A stretch of 64,000 nucleotides of DNA, from assembly GCA_050084985.1 (NCBI GenBank), contig JBITNC010000001.1, forward strand, positions 75,640,001-75,704,000, read 5' to 3'. The stretch comes from Nageia nagi. Lineage: Eukaryota > Pinophyta. Within the stretch, counting starts at the first letter, position 1. Each line of letters opens with the position of its first letter. The notes beneath the pieces are model-generated. The model saw only the letters and a program-made list of their open reading frames with translations, was not told the DNA's origin and searched no databases. Below, piece after piece: positions 44,201-56,430 of this stretch. The translations under genes were made by a program, and so were the position numbers.

Positions 44201-45553
44201 TTTAATTTCCTTTTAAATAGTAAAGGCTACCTGAGGATGCATATTTATAGGCTTTTATTGAATTGGTTTGACATTCTCATTGACAACTAGGCTATGAGTA
44301 AAAAATCAAGATTAAGACCATGCATATTAAAATAAGACTAAGAAAAAAAATTAGAGAACTCTTTTAATAGTATGTGGTACCTTTATCATTCTTCCAAGGT
44401 TAACTAAGCTTCTATTTTGATAAACTGTGGGTCCTCTTGGGTACTAATATTTACTTCCACTATTTATTCAAGAATGGGAAATGACCCTAGTACTACATCC
44501 AAACTTAGTTATAAGAGATAAAAATAATGAAGTGATGATGCTAGAAACCCAACATTATTGCCCCATTAAGGGATAAGAAGTCTAACTACAAAAGATATGA
44601 TACCTAGACTATGACTAACTTGAAAAAAATGAAAAAAATGAATGAAGATTGAAAAGAATGGTAAGGATCTAACCTACAATATCTACATCATTTTTGCAAA
44701 CCTCCTCACCAAAATATTCTTGATGTTGCATGAACCATGCTACAAGCCTCTTTTCACTAGATTTAGGAAACTCACTCCATGCCCCCATCTTCTCAAGGAT
44801 AACATCATCATTTCTAAAGATATCTACTTGAATTGAAGATGTAGGTGGTCAGAATGGATATGCATAGTAAGGTTGTAATTCTTATATTGTACTATGCATC
44901 ATGTCATAATGAAATCATTAATAAAATATATCTTTGATGTAGCCTTGATCATTCTATCAACATGTTGAATGAATGGAAGTAGAATATGAGCTAGGTGTAG
45001 ACTAATGAAATCCAACATCACGGTTCTCTTATGTTGACCTTCATTCAAAATAGGCTCTATGATACCCTTCTCATTATTACTTAGTCATTTTATACCATAC
45101 TAATATTTGTGCATATATTCATTAGCAAAAGCAAAATTGATGCTATTAAAATGCATACTTATCTAACTTGGTAATTTTTACAAAATGGGAGTTGTATATT
45201 CACTATTGGATGCACATTTTTCTTCATAGTCTTGATAGAGGAAAAAGGATTATTATCTTGCTTAGGAATAGATCAATGGTGCTCAATTTCAAGCTCTTCT
45301 AGGTGGTTGTGCTATATGTTTGGGACTATAAGGGGTCATCCATGCTCCTTGAAATTCTCCTAGTTATCCATCTTTAGAATTTAATATGCTTAATGCTTAT
45401 AACCTCTTATGGGATGACATGGTGATAGGTTTTGGTGCATATTCATCACTTTTAGCCAATTTATGAGGAATTCAAAACCTCTCAGCTGTTTGACATACAT
45501 TTGTATGATTTTATTCTACATGAATAGTAACCTGCTCACCTTTGTGCATAAAT

Positions 45554-45841
45554 TTAATCGAACAGATGCAATATGTAAGTAACAAACCTAATCTTATAGA
45601 TCCATGGTCTACCAAGCAACAAATTATATGGCAATTTTACTTTTAAAACATAAATTTTTTTATGAATAATTTTACCACCTACTTCAATAGACATAGATAC
45701 ATATCCAATACATTCCTTTTCAGTATAATAAAAATATTTTATGCTAATACTAGTTCTTTTCATTTTTTCATAAATAAAAGGGAAGTATTTTTGCAATAAT
45801 TCAATTAAACATACATTAATGTTTGAAATATTATCAATCAA
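45554..45841 (-). pseudogene. Gypsy aspartic protease C-terminal remnant
   Basis: A 95-codon open piece carries I-E-V-G-G-K-I-I-H-K-K-I-Y-V, then L-P-Y-N-L-L-L-G-R-P-W-I-Y-K-I, the conserved protease end of Tat-like elements. The catalytic D-S-G half is not visible in the same frame. Intervening sequence to the RT (45540-44200) is too decayed to assign. Confidence 0.75.
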
Positions 45842-46249
45842 ATCCTTTTTAATGGAACAACATCAATCTTAACATGGATATATAGTCCTAGAATTTTTTC
45901 AATAACATCTACATTAGGAAATTCACTCTCTTGAAAGGAAAGCATGTTAGATACTAAATTACTGTCAATATTAGCTACTAACTCAAAAATTTAGCAATAG
46001 GAATATCTATATCAATCTCAATTTTTTTAAGTGCATCAAATAAAGCAATTTTATGATCAATTAACAATTGAAAAGGTTTAAAAATATTTATCTTGGCATG
46101 AGTTACCTTTATTTGCTTAAGGAGTTATTGCATATCAGAGTTGTGAGGGACTTTTGTTCACTCTACTATAGTCAAATTGACACTCCCTATAGGTCTTCCT
46201 ATCCTAGCAGTGTTGCATAGTTCTTGGTAAAAGATGACATTTGCTATAA

Positions 46250-46440
46250 GGGGTTTGATATCCTTTGAATCAACTGTAGGGCCTCATATTGTATCTTTCC
46301 ATCAATGAACAATTTCTATAATTGTTTCCTCAAGATCATGCATGCATTTGTTCTATAACCTTTAACCTTATGATTTTCATAAAAGTTTTCTTCATTGTAC
46401 TAACTAGGTTTATCATCATGAGGACCTATCTCTTACTTTG
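46250..46440 (-). pseudogene. Gypsy gag CCHC-like block
   Basis: Near 46400-46300 the minus strand reads N-H-K-V-K-G-Y-R-T-N-A-C-M-I-L-R-K-Q-L and F-I-D-G-K-I-Q, matching the H-x-x-x-G-H-R-T-x-x-C linker-finger of Tat-like gag. The first Cys is lost and the second His of the G-H pair is Tyr. Confidence 0.6.
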
Positions 46441-47024
46441 GATCAGGTTTAATTAATCCCTTCTGTAAATAGTCCTTGAACATAACTGTAGGAGCCAAAG
46501 GTAACCTATTGTTCTTCATAAAATTTTTCTTTTCTTGACTCTTTTTTGCTCTTTGTATGGGGGTTCTTCTATGGAATTTACCTCTTTATCTTCTTCTTCT
46601 TCTTTATGTCTACCTCCCTTAGTCTCCTTGCTAGGGTTTCCATATTTCAAGTCACCCATGTCAACTAAGAACTTCTCCTTTTAGGTAAGCCTATGCACAT
46701 TCTCTATAAATGGTAGTGCATGTAATATAAGGATATGAAATTGAATTTAGGATGGATATTATGAAAAAATATGGATGTGATATGAGACTTGGATAAGGGT
46801 TCAAGAATAATACTCCATATCTTTTGAAATCTTTGGGAAATTTTATCTAATCTCTCATTTTACCTTGGATAGCACTAACTAAATTTGAAACTATCATTTT
46901 TCTAGGAGCATGATATTTGAAATAGATAAAAAAAAATTGAGATAAGTTGTACATAGTAATTTATGAACTTAGAAGGTAAAGAGAAGTACTAATTAAATGC
47001 ATCACCTCTGAATGTAGTAAGAAA

Positions 47025-47351
47025 TTATTTAGCCATCAAGTTGTTATTCATACCAAATTTCAACTTGAACATCATTTTGAAAGCCTTGATATGAGCCATA
47101 GGATCTCCCTCACTATTGTATGTATCAAAAACAAGTTCCACATGCAAATTGGATACCCTAGTATTGCTAATCTCATCATATAACATATTCCAATTCCTAT
47201 ACATGGGTGGAGCACCTCCAAAAGATCGATTGTTGCCCCTAATGTTAGATGCTTCACTTCTCTTTTCATTTCCATATGGTATTTTCTTTAGATTAGATTT
47301 GGTGGCCTCATAAAAGCTATTGACCATGGAAAGAAAATCAATATGTTCCAT
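47025..47351 (-). pseudogene. Gypsy gag N-terminal part
   Basis: A 108-codon open piece from a Met at 47351 runs through a K-x-N-L-K-K-I-P-Y basic stretch, then V-S-N-L-H-V-E-L-V-F-D-T-Y-N-S-E-G-D-P-M-A-H-I-K-A-F, which matches the F-x-G-x-x-D-P-x-x-H-L-x-x-F entry to the gag capsid core. It sits about 90 bp from the LTR, as expected for gag. The rest of the capsid (47020-46450) is decayed. Confidence 0.72.
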
Positions 47352-47439
47352 TATTGAAACATTTAAAATGTAAGATTAATCCTATACAAAACCCTAAACC
47401 CTAGGGTTTTAGCATAACTAGTGAAGGATAGCATGATGT

Positions 47440-48181
47440 ATCAAAAAGGAGTTAGGTTAACCAATTATTATAATTGAAAAAATAATAATAAGGGTTATTT
47501 ATGAAATATTAAATTCACCAATTAAATATAAAATAACAAGAAATTGATTATATGAAGGATGATAATGACCTAATTGACCATGACATATTAAAATTGGATT
47601 TATAAAAGATACAAATATGTACTTTACCTTTTGATAAATAATGGAGGTGAAATCCAATCAAAAGAAGATGAATGATGAGATTACTTGAAATGTGGAGCCA
47701 TGAATTCAATCTAAACCCAATGGTAGTGTTAAAAACCCAATGGTGTCACTTGGTTACCATTCCATAATACCTTTTCCTTTCATTTGATGTCAACTTCCCA
47801 CCTTTTATGCATGTAATCTTGCTTGTGAAGAGATGAAATATCACAATAATGTAGAACTCAATATATAACAAAATATAGAGATGATAGGTCATGTTAAGAA
47901 ACATTCGTCAAGAATAACACAAGTATATTGCCACTTATCAAGGATTTGAGATTATATATATCTTTGATCATGCATAACCCCTCCACCTTTATAGAAATAG
48001 GTCTAGTGCTAAGGCTCCTCCTTAGGCTTATTATGATGCCAAGCTGACCTGTTACCATAAAACATAAAGGTAGATGAGAGTGTGAATGAAAAAGAGAATT
48101 TATTTAATAAATTAAATAAATTATTTAAAATACCTAAAAGGGTATTTTAATTAAATTAAAATTCCTTTTTAGGTGTTAACA
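47440..48181 (-). repeat. 5' LTR of the Tat-like element
   Basis: On the minus strand it begins TGTTAACACCTAAAAAGG at 48181 and is homologous to 20590-21429, with shared blocks near TAGAACTCAATATATAAC, CTAGTGCTAAGGCTCCTC and AACATAAAGGTAGAT. The inner end and primer site were not resolved. PPR sequence starts shortly to the right. Confidence 0.72.
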
Positions 48182-48479
48182 TTATTAAGGATGAAAAGAT
48201 ATTTTTATCCACTATCATGAAATTTGAGGACTTTCTAGTGGTAAATAGAAAAAGTTTATTTTGCATTTTTTACATTATCACCTTTGTTGGTCCTTTATGT
48301 TGCAAAGAGATTGGAAAATTAGTGTTGCATATAATTGGCTCCTTCCAAGTAAGAACATACAATCAAATAAGAAGTTGTGGTTCTCAATTACATTCTACAA
48401 CTTTATTGCTATTTCAAGTAAGTTATGGGCCCCATTGATATTTTATTTTCCATAATTTTTTTATCATGGAATTAACAAA

Positions 48480-51250
48480 ACATAATGTTTGATTAAAAAC
48501 CTTGCTTAATTTCACAATATTCAATAGATTATTATGGAATTCCACAACCATAATGTTTGATAAAATCCCTAGCATGATTTCAAAACCACAACATTCAATG
48601 AGAAACCTATTTTCATAATTTGCATATCTTATGATTATTGCAGTCCATGATACTATGTTTGTACCATGAATCTTCTTAAATAATTTTAGATTTTATTTAT
48701 TTTTTAACATGTTGCATACATGTAGAAGAATAGTCATTGAAAATATATTTTCATAATTTTGCAACCATAATGTTCGATGAAAATTTACTAGCTAAAAAAG
48801 TCATAGCTTGCATTTAAAACCAAAATATTCAATATTGAAATCGTATTTGTGTAGGTTTTTTTTCCCATAACACTTAATGAAACTGTAGCTTGTATCCTTC
48901 AATATTTTGATACATGTCAGTTTGCAATTTTTAGATGAGCAATGATGTTTAAAGATTTTAGTATGAAATTTTCTCCAATTGAAGTAAATTATTTATTCCT
49001 CATTCCTATTTTGTTTTACATACTTTATTATCATGGCATTCACAACCATAATGTTTGATAAAAACCTTAGCATGGTTTCACAACCATAACATTCAATAAA
49101 AACCCATTTCCATAATTTGCTTATCTTGTAATCATTGTAGTTCATGAAACTATGTTTGCACCATGCATATTATTAAACAATTCTTGAGCATTATTTTTTT
49201 TAAATATTACATACATGTAGAAAAATAACTGATAAAATCCATTTCTATAATTTGGAACCACAACATTCGGTGAAAAGTCACTAGCAAAAAAATCATAACT
49301 TGCATTCAAAACCACAACATTTGATGAAACCTTGTTGATCTAGGTTATTTCTTCCATAATATTTGATGAAAACCTAGCTTTATTCTTCCATATTTTACAT
49401 ATATATCAATCTACAATTTTTGGATGAGAAATAATGGTTAAAGACTTTAGCTTGCAATTTTCTCCAATTGATGAAAGTTATTTTTACCTTATTCCTATTT
49501 CATTTATATACTTATTTAACATGCAATTCACAACCATAATGTTAGATTAAAAATATAGCTTGATTTCACAACCACAACATTTAATGATTTAGTATGGCAT
49601 TCACAACCATAATGTTTAATTATATTCTTCTACATTTTGTATACATGTCAATTAGGGCATTCATAACCATAATATTTGATGAAAAAACATTTTGAACTAT
49701 TCTTTTATGGATGTCCATACCTTCTTATATATCTTCCATATTATAACATGTTTGAAGAATGTTGGAAAAGATTGCAAAGTTTATATTTACACCTAACTAT
49801 TGCATCTACTTAAGGTTTTCTAGGGCTTTTTTGGAAAAGTATTTTTTTTTCATATTCTATAATCATTGCAGTCCATGGGACTACATCTCAATGAGGCATT
49901 TTATCAATCAATTCATGGTTATTTTTAATGTATCCATTTTGTGCATATCCTATGATTATTGCATTCCATGAAACTATATTTGCATTATGCATCTTGACAA
50001 ATAATTCCTAGGATTTGTACCTCATAATGAAGCTTTTTCAAGTAACTAATTTATTTTAGTTAAGTTTTTTACCATCATGATGTTGTAGTTATATTGATTT
50101 TAATTAAGTCATATTATCAAAAAATTTGTGTTCCCTTTCAACATATCCATTTTATGCATATCTTATGATTATTGAATTCCATGAAATTGTATTTGCATCA
50201 TGCATGTTGATAAATATTCTTGGGATTTGTGTATTCTTCCATAATTTTCATCTATATAACATGAGGATTGTAAATACTTTAATGCAAGGGATATAAGAGT
50301 TTATGCCAATCTTGTGTGAAGTAAAGATATTCCCCATCAACATTCTATGTTTTCCTTTCTAGAGATATTGTTACTTATTATTATTTTTCTGAGCTTATAA
50401 TAGAATTATGCAAAACCAATCATTGTATGTATTTTATTGATAAGATTAGAAAACTAATAATAATATTAGAAGGGAAAATATAGAATCTTGGGTATTCTCT
50501 TTACTCACATGAGTTTAGCATTATCTCATGCATCCCACACATTAAATTATTTACAACCCTCATGTTATATAGATGCCAAATGTGGAATGATATTGGCAAT
50601 GTATGTAAAGGAAGAATTACATGATTCCAAAATGATATAATGTCCTTCAAAAATGTATTTGATATAATTGTGTATAATATTATTCATTTTTTATGGTTAT
50701 TAATTTTATAAGTTCAATACAAACAATGTTTAGAAGAATTGGTATTCTATGAAGTTTAAAAGAACAAAGTTGCATGAACAATAAAAGGGAAACTAAAAGT
50801 CAATTAATTATCATCTTTTTTGTAATATTTTTGAACTTGGGGAGTACAAAGAAGTTTTACATATAGGTTAAGCAAATATTAAGCTACAACATAAGTTTTA
50901 TAGAAAATTATCCATTTCCATAAAGTTTGATCATGTTGTGACTTTAGTTGTAACTTTTGCATTCCATGAGTTTATTTTTTTGTCCTTCATTTTGTCAAAT
51001 AATTCACAAGCCTTTTGTATATTCTCAAACTTATCCTACATGCCTATAAAATCATTTATGCAAATAAAATTCAAATTAAAATCACTTATATGTATTTTAT
51101 TTTATAGATATCAAGACCCTCTTCCTATGATTTTGAGTTGGCACACACAAGAATAACACTAGAAAAGATGATTTCATTGTGTGGAATAGGACTTCCATTT
51201 CATTGCATTTGGTGGATGAGGAACAATTCCTTCCTACAAATCCCTTGGTT
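48480..51250 (-). pseudogene. PPR-type pseudogene with repeated motifs
   Basis: On the minus strand near 51220-51100 the frame gives G-S-P-I-P-H-N-E-I-I-F-S-S-V-I-L-V-C-A-N-S-K-S-x-E-E-G-L-D-I-Y, then I-Q-K-A-C-E-L-F-D-K-M-K-D-K-K-I-N-S-W-N-A (about 51040-50940), a clear P-L-S pair. Further motifs resembling A-N-I-V-S-W-N-A-I-I-I-G-Y-A occur near 50160, 50000-49940, 49860, 49110 and 48630. Between them, many copies of a CACAACCATAATGTTTGATGA-like unit (N-x-V-V-N-A on the coding strand) appear at 48480-49680. Stops and shifts abound. Confidence 0.72.
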
Positions 51251-51259
51251 TTTATAAAA

Positions 51260-52230
51260 CCATTATTCATCAAAAAAAATTATAACAAGGTATAAATCCA
51301 TCACTTTGTATACTTTCATCTTGATATGAACATTATTTCATCAAGTTATTATGACTAAAATTGTACATCATTACAAGGTATTAATTTTTTCTTCATATTA
51401 ATACCTAATATTTCATTTGAGAGTCTCTCTCAAATTTATCTTACAATCATCTATCAACTTGATATCTTGTTGAAGAATGATCCATAATTTGACACAGTAG
51501 CTCATGGGTATGATCAAATCAAAACAACTTTTCCCTAATGCATTCTACTCATGGATAAACTTGAAAATGTGTTCATACACATAAGTAAAAGTAATTTCTA
51601 ATATATATTTTATCATCTAGGTAAAACAAGGAAAAAGAATACATAGTTCGATCACATGAAATTTTCTTTAATCTTTTCCACATACATAGGATTTACAACT
51701 AACATCTTCTAGTTTACACAACTATGTATTGAAATATTAATCTAGGAGAGGAATACAATTTTAAATTCAAGTGTATTCAATCCCTTTCATACATAATAGA
51801 AGTAACTAAAAACATTACTAAAATTTCTCACACTTCCATTTCCATAGCATTTGCATTTTCTAGTAACTTTAGAACACTTACATTCCATATAAATCTTTTC
51901 ACAAGGTATACATACTTCTAATCTTAAAAGAGAGCATGCACATACATAATTCATTTATCCTTTAGTTAAGGAATAATTCTATTTATGTACATAAAAAATC
52001 CTAGAATCAAGATTCTATACAACCAAGTCTAAATTTTGATAATAAGTTAAATTATATTATCAAAAGTAGTGACGGGTTTTGTCCAAACCCCAAAAAAATT
52101 AGTCACAAAATGGTTTCCAAAATAGGAAATTACTACACAATTATACCTAGTGGTAGCTAATAAAATTTACAAAAAGCAAACTAATAAAATAATTTCATAT
52201 GCTAACTAGCTATAACTTGTGAGTAGCCCT
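51260..52230. other. AT-rich stretch without a recognised gene
   Basis: Neither strand shows a recognisable domain. It may be decayed upstream sequence of the PPR pseudogene. Confidence 0.35.
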
Positions 52231-52237
52231 AATTCAA

Positions 52238-52363
52238 CCTACTATACAAATTGTATTAATTGGAAAATCATCAAACTGTAGTTAAAACACATTTGAATCA
52301 CCTACTATCCAAATTGTATCAATAGAAAATCATCAAATTGTAGTTAAAATACATCTAGATCAT
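52238..52363. repeat. 63-bp tandem duplication
   Basis: Two copies begin CCTACTAT at 52238 and 52301 and share AAATTGTAT, AAAATCATCAAA and TGTAGTTAAAA; roughly ten differences. Confidence 0.85.
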
Positions 52364-52399
52364 AGCTAAGATGTAGCCCAATTGCCTCTTTAGTGTTGG

Positions 52400-53340
52400 A
52401 ATATTCTAATCAAGAAATCCTTTGTTCAACCTAAAGGTGGGCTGAGATTTTCTTGATTTGATGTAGAGTTGATTGCTTTCCATTCGCTATATCTTGTTTA
52501 GTGAGTTTCTCTATAGTCTCTCCTTGGGATGGTCTTCCCACATATTTTTGTCCAACATTTACTATTTTTCTAGAGTTAGTATATTTCTTTATGGGATTCC
52601 ATCTTGGTCTTCTTCTTATTGTGTTGTTGTTGCTTGACTATCTGCATTCTTCATTTTTTTTTTCATTCTTTCTCCATCTTCCCCTTCCCCAACTTCCATA
52701 TTTATTGTCTCATCTTTTGAAAAATCTATATTGTAATTTTTTTCTTTTATGTCTATTCCTTCTAAAATCGATAGGACTACATAGGGGTTTGTTATGGTTG
52801 ATTTATTCCATTGAACTTCTTTTGAAGTTTAAATGTTTTTTTGATGTGATTCATTTTATCTACATTTTGGCTGCATTCTTATGATTTTTTCCTATTTTTT
52901 ATTTTTGGATTGATTTCCACCTATGCTCTTTCTATTTATCTTGAGACTCCTTATCATTTTTTTCTTTTTTTTTCTCCTTTCTTCATCCCTCCTCTTCTTT
53001 GCTGGGAAATTCTTTGCATAGTGCTCATAACTCTTACAGATTCCACATTGTACTAGAAGATTTTCATATACAATTAGTTGCATCCATTCTCTTCCATCCT
53101 CTAATTTTAACTTTATCTCCTTCATCATAGATTTGAAAATATCTAAATTGACCACAAATCTTGCATCTATGAACTTAAGTTTTAATCTTTTTGATTGCTT
53201 AATTATGACAAGGTATTCAATTGCTTTTGTAATTTCAGCTATTGCACATGGGTGAAAACAAGATGGATGAAGTCTGGGTAGTGAGACTTCACCCATCTTG
53301 ATTTTAACCTTTCCTCTTCCTTCTCTATTATACTTTTTGG
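52400..53340 (-). pseudogene. Second LINE ORF1 (DUF4283 plus zinc knuckle)
   Basis: The 134-codon open piece 53296-52892 has L-P-R-L-H-P-S-C-F-H-P-C-A-I-A-E-I, then D-A-R-F-V-V-N-L-D-I, K-L-K-L-E-D-G-R-E-W and Y-E-N-L-L-V-Q-C-G-I-C-K-S-Y-E-H-Y-A-K-N-F, which is the DUF4283 end and CCHC knuckle of plant LINE ORF1. The last knuckle Cys is Phe. Past the stop at 52892 a frame continues with N-P-Y-V-V-L, usual in ORF1 tails, to about 52400. No endonuclease or RT follows, so this is a truncated or isolated ORF1. Confidence 0.8.
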
Positions 53341-53349
53341 AATCAATAT

Positions 53350-56300
53350 GCTAACCTCATCATTAGAGAATTCAGACTCTAGTATCATCTATATTTCCTC
53401 TCTATGGATGGTTTTTCCTACATCAACACACTTTTTTATTCCTTGAGGGAATTTGGATTAGGTCATAATCTTGATTTATTCATTGTATTTTAAATATTGT
53501 TCAATTGCATTTTGACAAGATTATAGCTTCACTCAATTGTAATTTGCGTAATAACAACCTATTGCATTTATAAAATAATTTGCCCACACTTATGCTACTT
53601 TATGCTCACCCTTGTGTTACATCATGCTCGTGCTTCTATTATATTTCTCTTGCAAACCCTAGTTTTTATGCTTTCATACAATCAAGTCTAGATTTCATCC
53701 TAAGAAAATAATTCAATTCCATTTCATGCATTCCTAAGATTCTTAGTTCTTTTCCTTAGTACTCCCTAACACCTTAGATAATATCCTTTCACATTCAAGA
53801 ACTATACTTACATCTTAATTCTCAATTAAAATGAGTCTTCACTTAATTACAACTAGCTCTGATTTGCATATTGAACCCTATTTACCATAATCAATATCAA
53901 AATATATCAAATGATTAAACTTCCCTTTAGTGGTTTGAGGTTGACTCGCATATGATTAAACTTATTTTTCAAATAGTTTCATACATCATTTTCACCTAAG
54001 TTTTTTATACACATTCCCCTAAGAGGATACACACATCTTAAATATTATTTATTTCAAATATCCTAGATTTTAACTCCCCTCATTAAAATCTATATTTAAT
54101 TCAAGAAAGCATTATTGGTTCATCCAATAAACTCACATGCTTAATGTTTTATCTTATGTTGATGATTTTTCTTATGCATATTTTACTCTTATTCATATCC
54201 TAGGATTGTGCCTAAAAAATAATTAAGTTTTATTCAATAATCCTTTCTAATTAAACCTAGAAATTCCATATGATGAAATTATCAAATAATTTCAAGGATC
54301 AAGGATTGTAGTCTAGAAATAAAGGATCACATTAAAATGATTTTTTCTAATTTTTTTGTCCATAACCTACTAAATATTTTCTTAGTTTTTGAGGATATAC
54401 CCTTACACAAACTATCCTCAAAATTTCAACCAAACTTGATATTGTATGAGGAAGATATGATGAAAATATCATTGATACTTTTTATAGAATTTAATTAGAT
54501 AAGATTTATAGTTATATCCAACTAAATTGGTTCTCTTTCTTATGCTAATATTCTACTAAACAAATTTTGGGTTTCATGGATCTATATTTTTATGACCTAC
54601 CTTGCAAATTTCAACCAAATTAGACATTATATGATAGAGATATAATGGAAATACAAAAATACTTTATTTAAAATTCAATGGATTAGACCTTAACAAGATA
54701 GATAAAACTATACAAGGGTTTTTCTTATAATTTTTGGAAAGGATTTAAGCTTCATTATTCCAATTTTTAAACCTTAAATCAAACCCTATTAATTATAGTA
54801 AATTCCATCCAAAATTCAAGACAATCATCCAAAAAATTCTTTTTCTTAATTCTCTACAGAAACCCTAGTTTTCTTTTCACCTAAAAGAAAACATAACACT
54901 TCATTTACTATAAATCTAGCCATGAAAATTGGAATGCACTAATATGATAGAATGCCACCAGTTTTATCAAACTCTTGGAGAGAAATCAATATTATTCAAT
55001 GCTAAAAACTTATGTTTTCAATGGAAAAACTTCAAACCTTAGCAAGTTTCCATCTCTTCTCAATGATAGAGGTCACATCTTAGAAACATAACTTTGTCAT
55101 TCTAAAATATTGATTTAAAACTATCCCAAGCCTTATAGAATTATAAGGCATTAGGGTTTTCAATTTTTATTATTATTTTCTCTCCTAATAGATAAGTATG
55201 ATGACACATCCTCATCTTATCTTATCCTATCTTTCTTAATACTTAATTAATTTTTAAGTATCCTATAATAATAATAATGATAATAATTTATTATTACTTA
55301 TTTTATAATATAATTTTGTATTATATTATTTATTTAAAATAACACAAGGGTATTTTCTCCTTCAAAATAAATTATCAATTTTTATTTAATTTATTTCAAA
55401 GATAAAATAAAAGCAATAAATAATAAATATTCATATTTTCATATTATTTCTAATTTATTTAAAAACTAACTTTAGTATACAATTTATTTTTACCTAGGTT
55501 GGAGACTTATTACCTAGTCCTACTGAGAATTTATGTCAAGAGATCATCAATAGTATTTTTTGAACCTTGCAAAGAAGTCATAAGAAACAAACATCTAGAT
55601 AAAAAACACACAACCTAGGGCTCATGTCCTTACCTATGTAGTTACATGATTATCACTTACTAAAGTTGTTCAGTAGTGGTCATATTAGATCTTCTTTTTG
55701 GATCCTAGATCCACCCTATGTTATCATCTCCGTACCCATGAGCATCCTGCCTTTGTACCTACTACATAATATAATACATATAACTTGACAATATATTGTA
55801 TGAAGTGATGTAAATATAACATCATTATAAGAAATTTCATATATTATTTCAACTTTTCTAAATACATAACTTGTATATCATAATTTTGATCTAATCATAA
55901 CCTAAGAATGATTGACAAAATTTTGGGCTATGACACCCTATCCAAGTATGATAAATAAAAATATATTAGGAGAAAATAAAAAAAGGAACAAGTACTTCAA
56001 ACTTAGTATAATTCTAAATGATGAAGAATGGTAAAGAGATTATGTACCAAAACCAATGTGTTAGCAGAAGAACAACTATCCTCTATAACAATGGAGGATA
56101 TTGTATGAAACATATAGTAATATGACTTGTAAGAGAATAAAAAAAAATGTTGGAGAGAATATTTAATTGAGAAATACACAAGGATATTGCATTATTTTAA
56201 ATAATTATTCAACTTTAGCTATACACTAATGGTAATTCATATTCGTATTTTTGTAGTTGATCTCATATCTAGTGCACAATGAGCTATCTTCTCCATATGC

Positions 56301-56370
56301 ATGGTACACTTGTTAAGAATTTTCTAGCTAAACTAAACTAAGAGGAAACATAAATATGTGTCAAATATAT
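53350..56370 (-). other. Possible LTR-derived AT-rich region
   Basis: On the minus strand TTGGATAGGG followed by TGTCATAGCCCAAAATT at 55933 looks like a polypurine tract and LTR start. Two related segments near 54415-54480 and 54600-54660 (TTCAACCAAA ... GATATGATGAAAAT) are internal repeats. The other LTR end was not found, so this is only a possibility. No coding motif was seen. Confidence 0.3.
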
Positions 56371-56430
56371 GTACCCCAGACATGAGGCATTTGATGCATT
56401 AATCTAATGTATTATGAGCATGTTAGATTA

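Larger units (their letters stand above)
43300..48181 (-). mobile_element. Tat-like Ty3/gypsy element, 5' part (LTR, gag, protease, RT)
   Basis: On the minus strand the order is LTR (48181-47440), gag (47351 onward), CCHC block (about 46400-46300), protease (45841-45554) and RT (about 44200-43519). The rest of pol is missing. The LTR is of the same family as 20590-21429. The RT overlaps in content with the RT end at 24930, so these are two partial copies rather than halves of one element. Confidence 0.8.

Noticed and set aside
47385-47410. Interstitial telomeric repeat (CCCTAAACCCTAGGG)
   Set aside because: Only two units, palindromic, and located between LTR and gag of a retrotransposon; chance or element leader is more likely.
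20590-48181. A single giant retrotransposon spanning two related LTRs
   Set aside because: The RT C-terminal block is present in both partial elements, which cannot occur in one copy; other gag-protease fragments lie between.
52501-52884. 127-codon plus-strand frame
   Set aside because: Antisense to the tail of the LINE ORF1; L/F-rich low-complexity translation.
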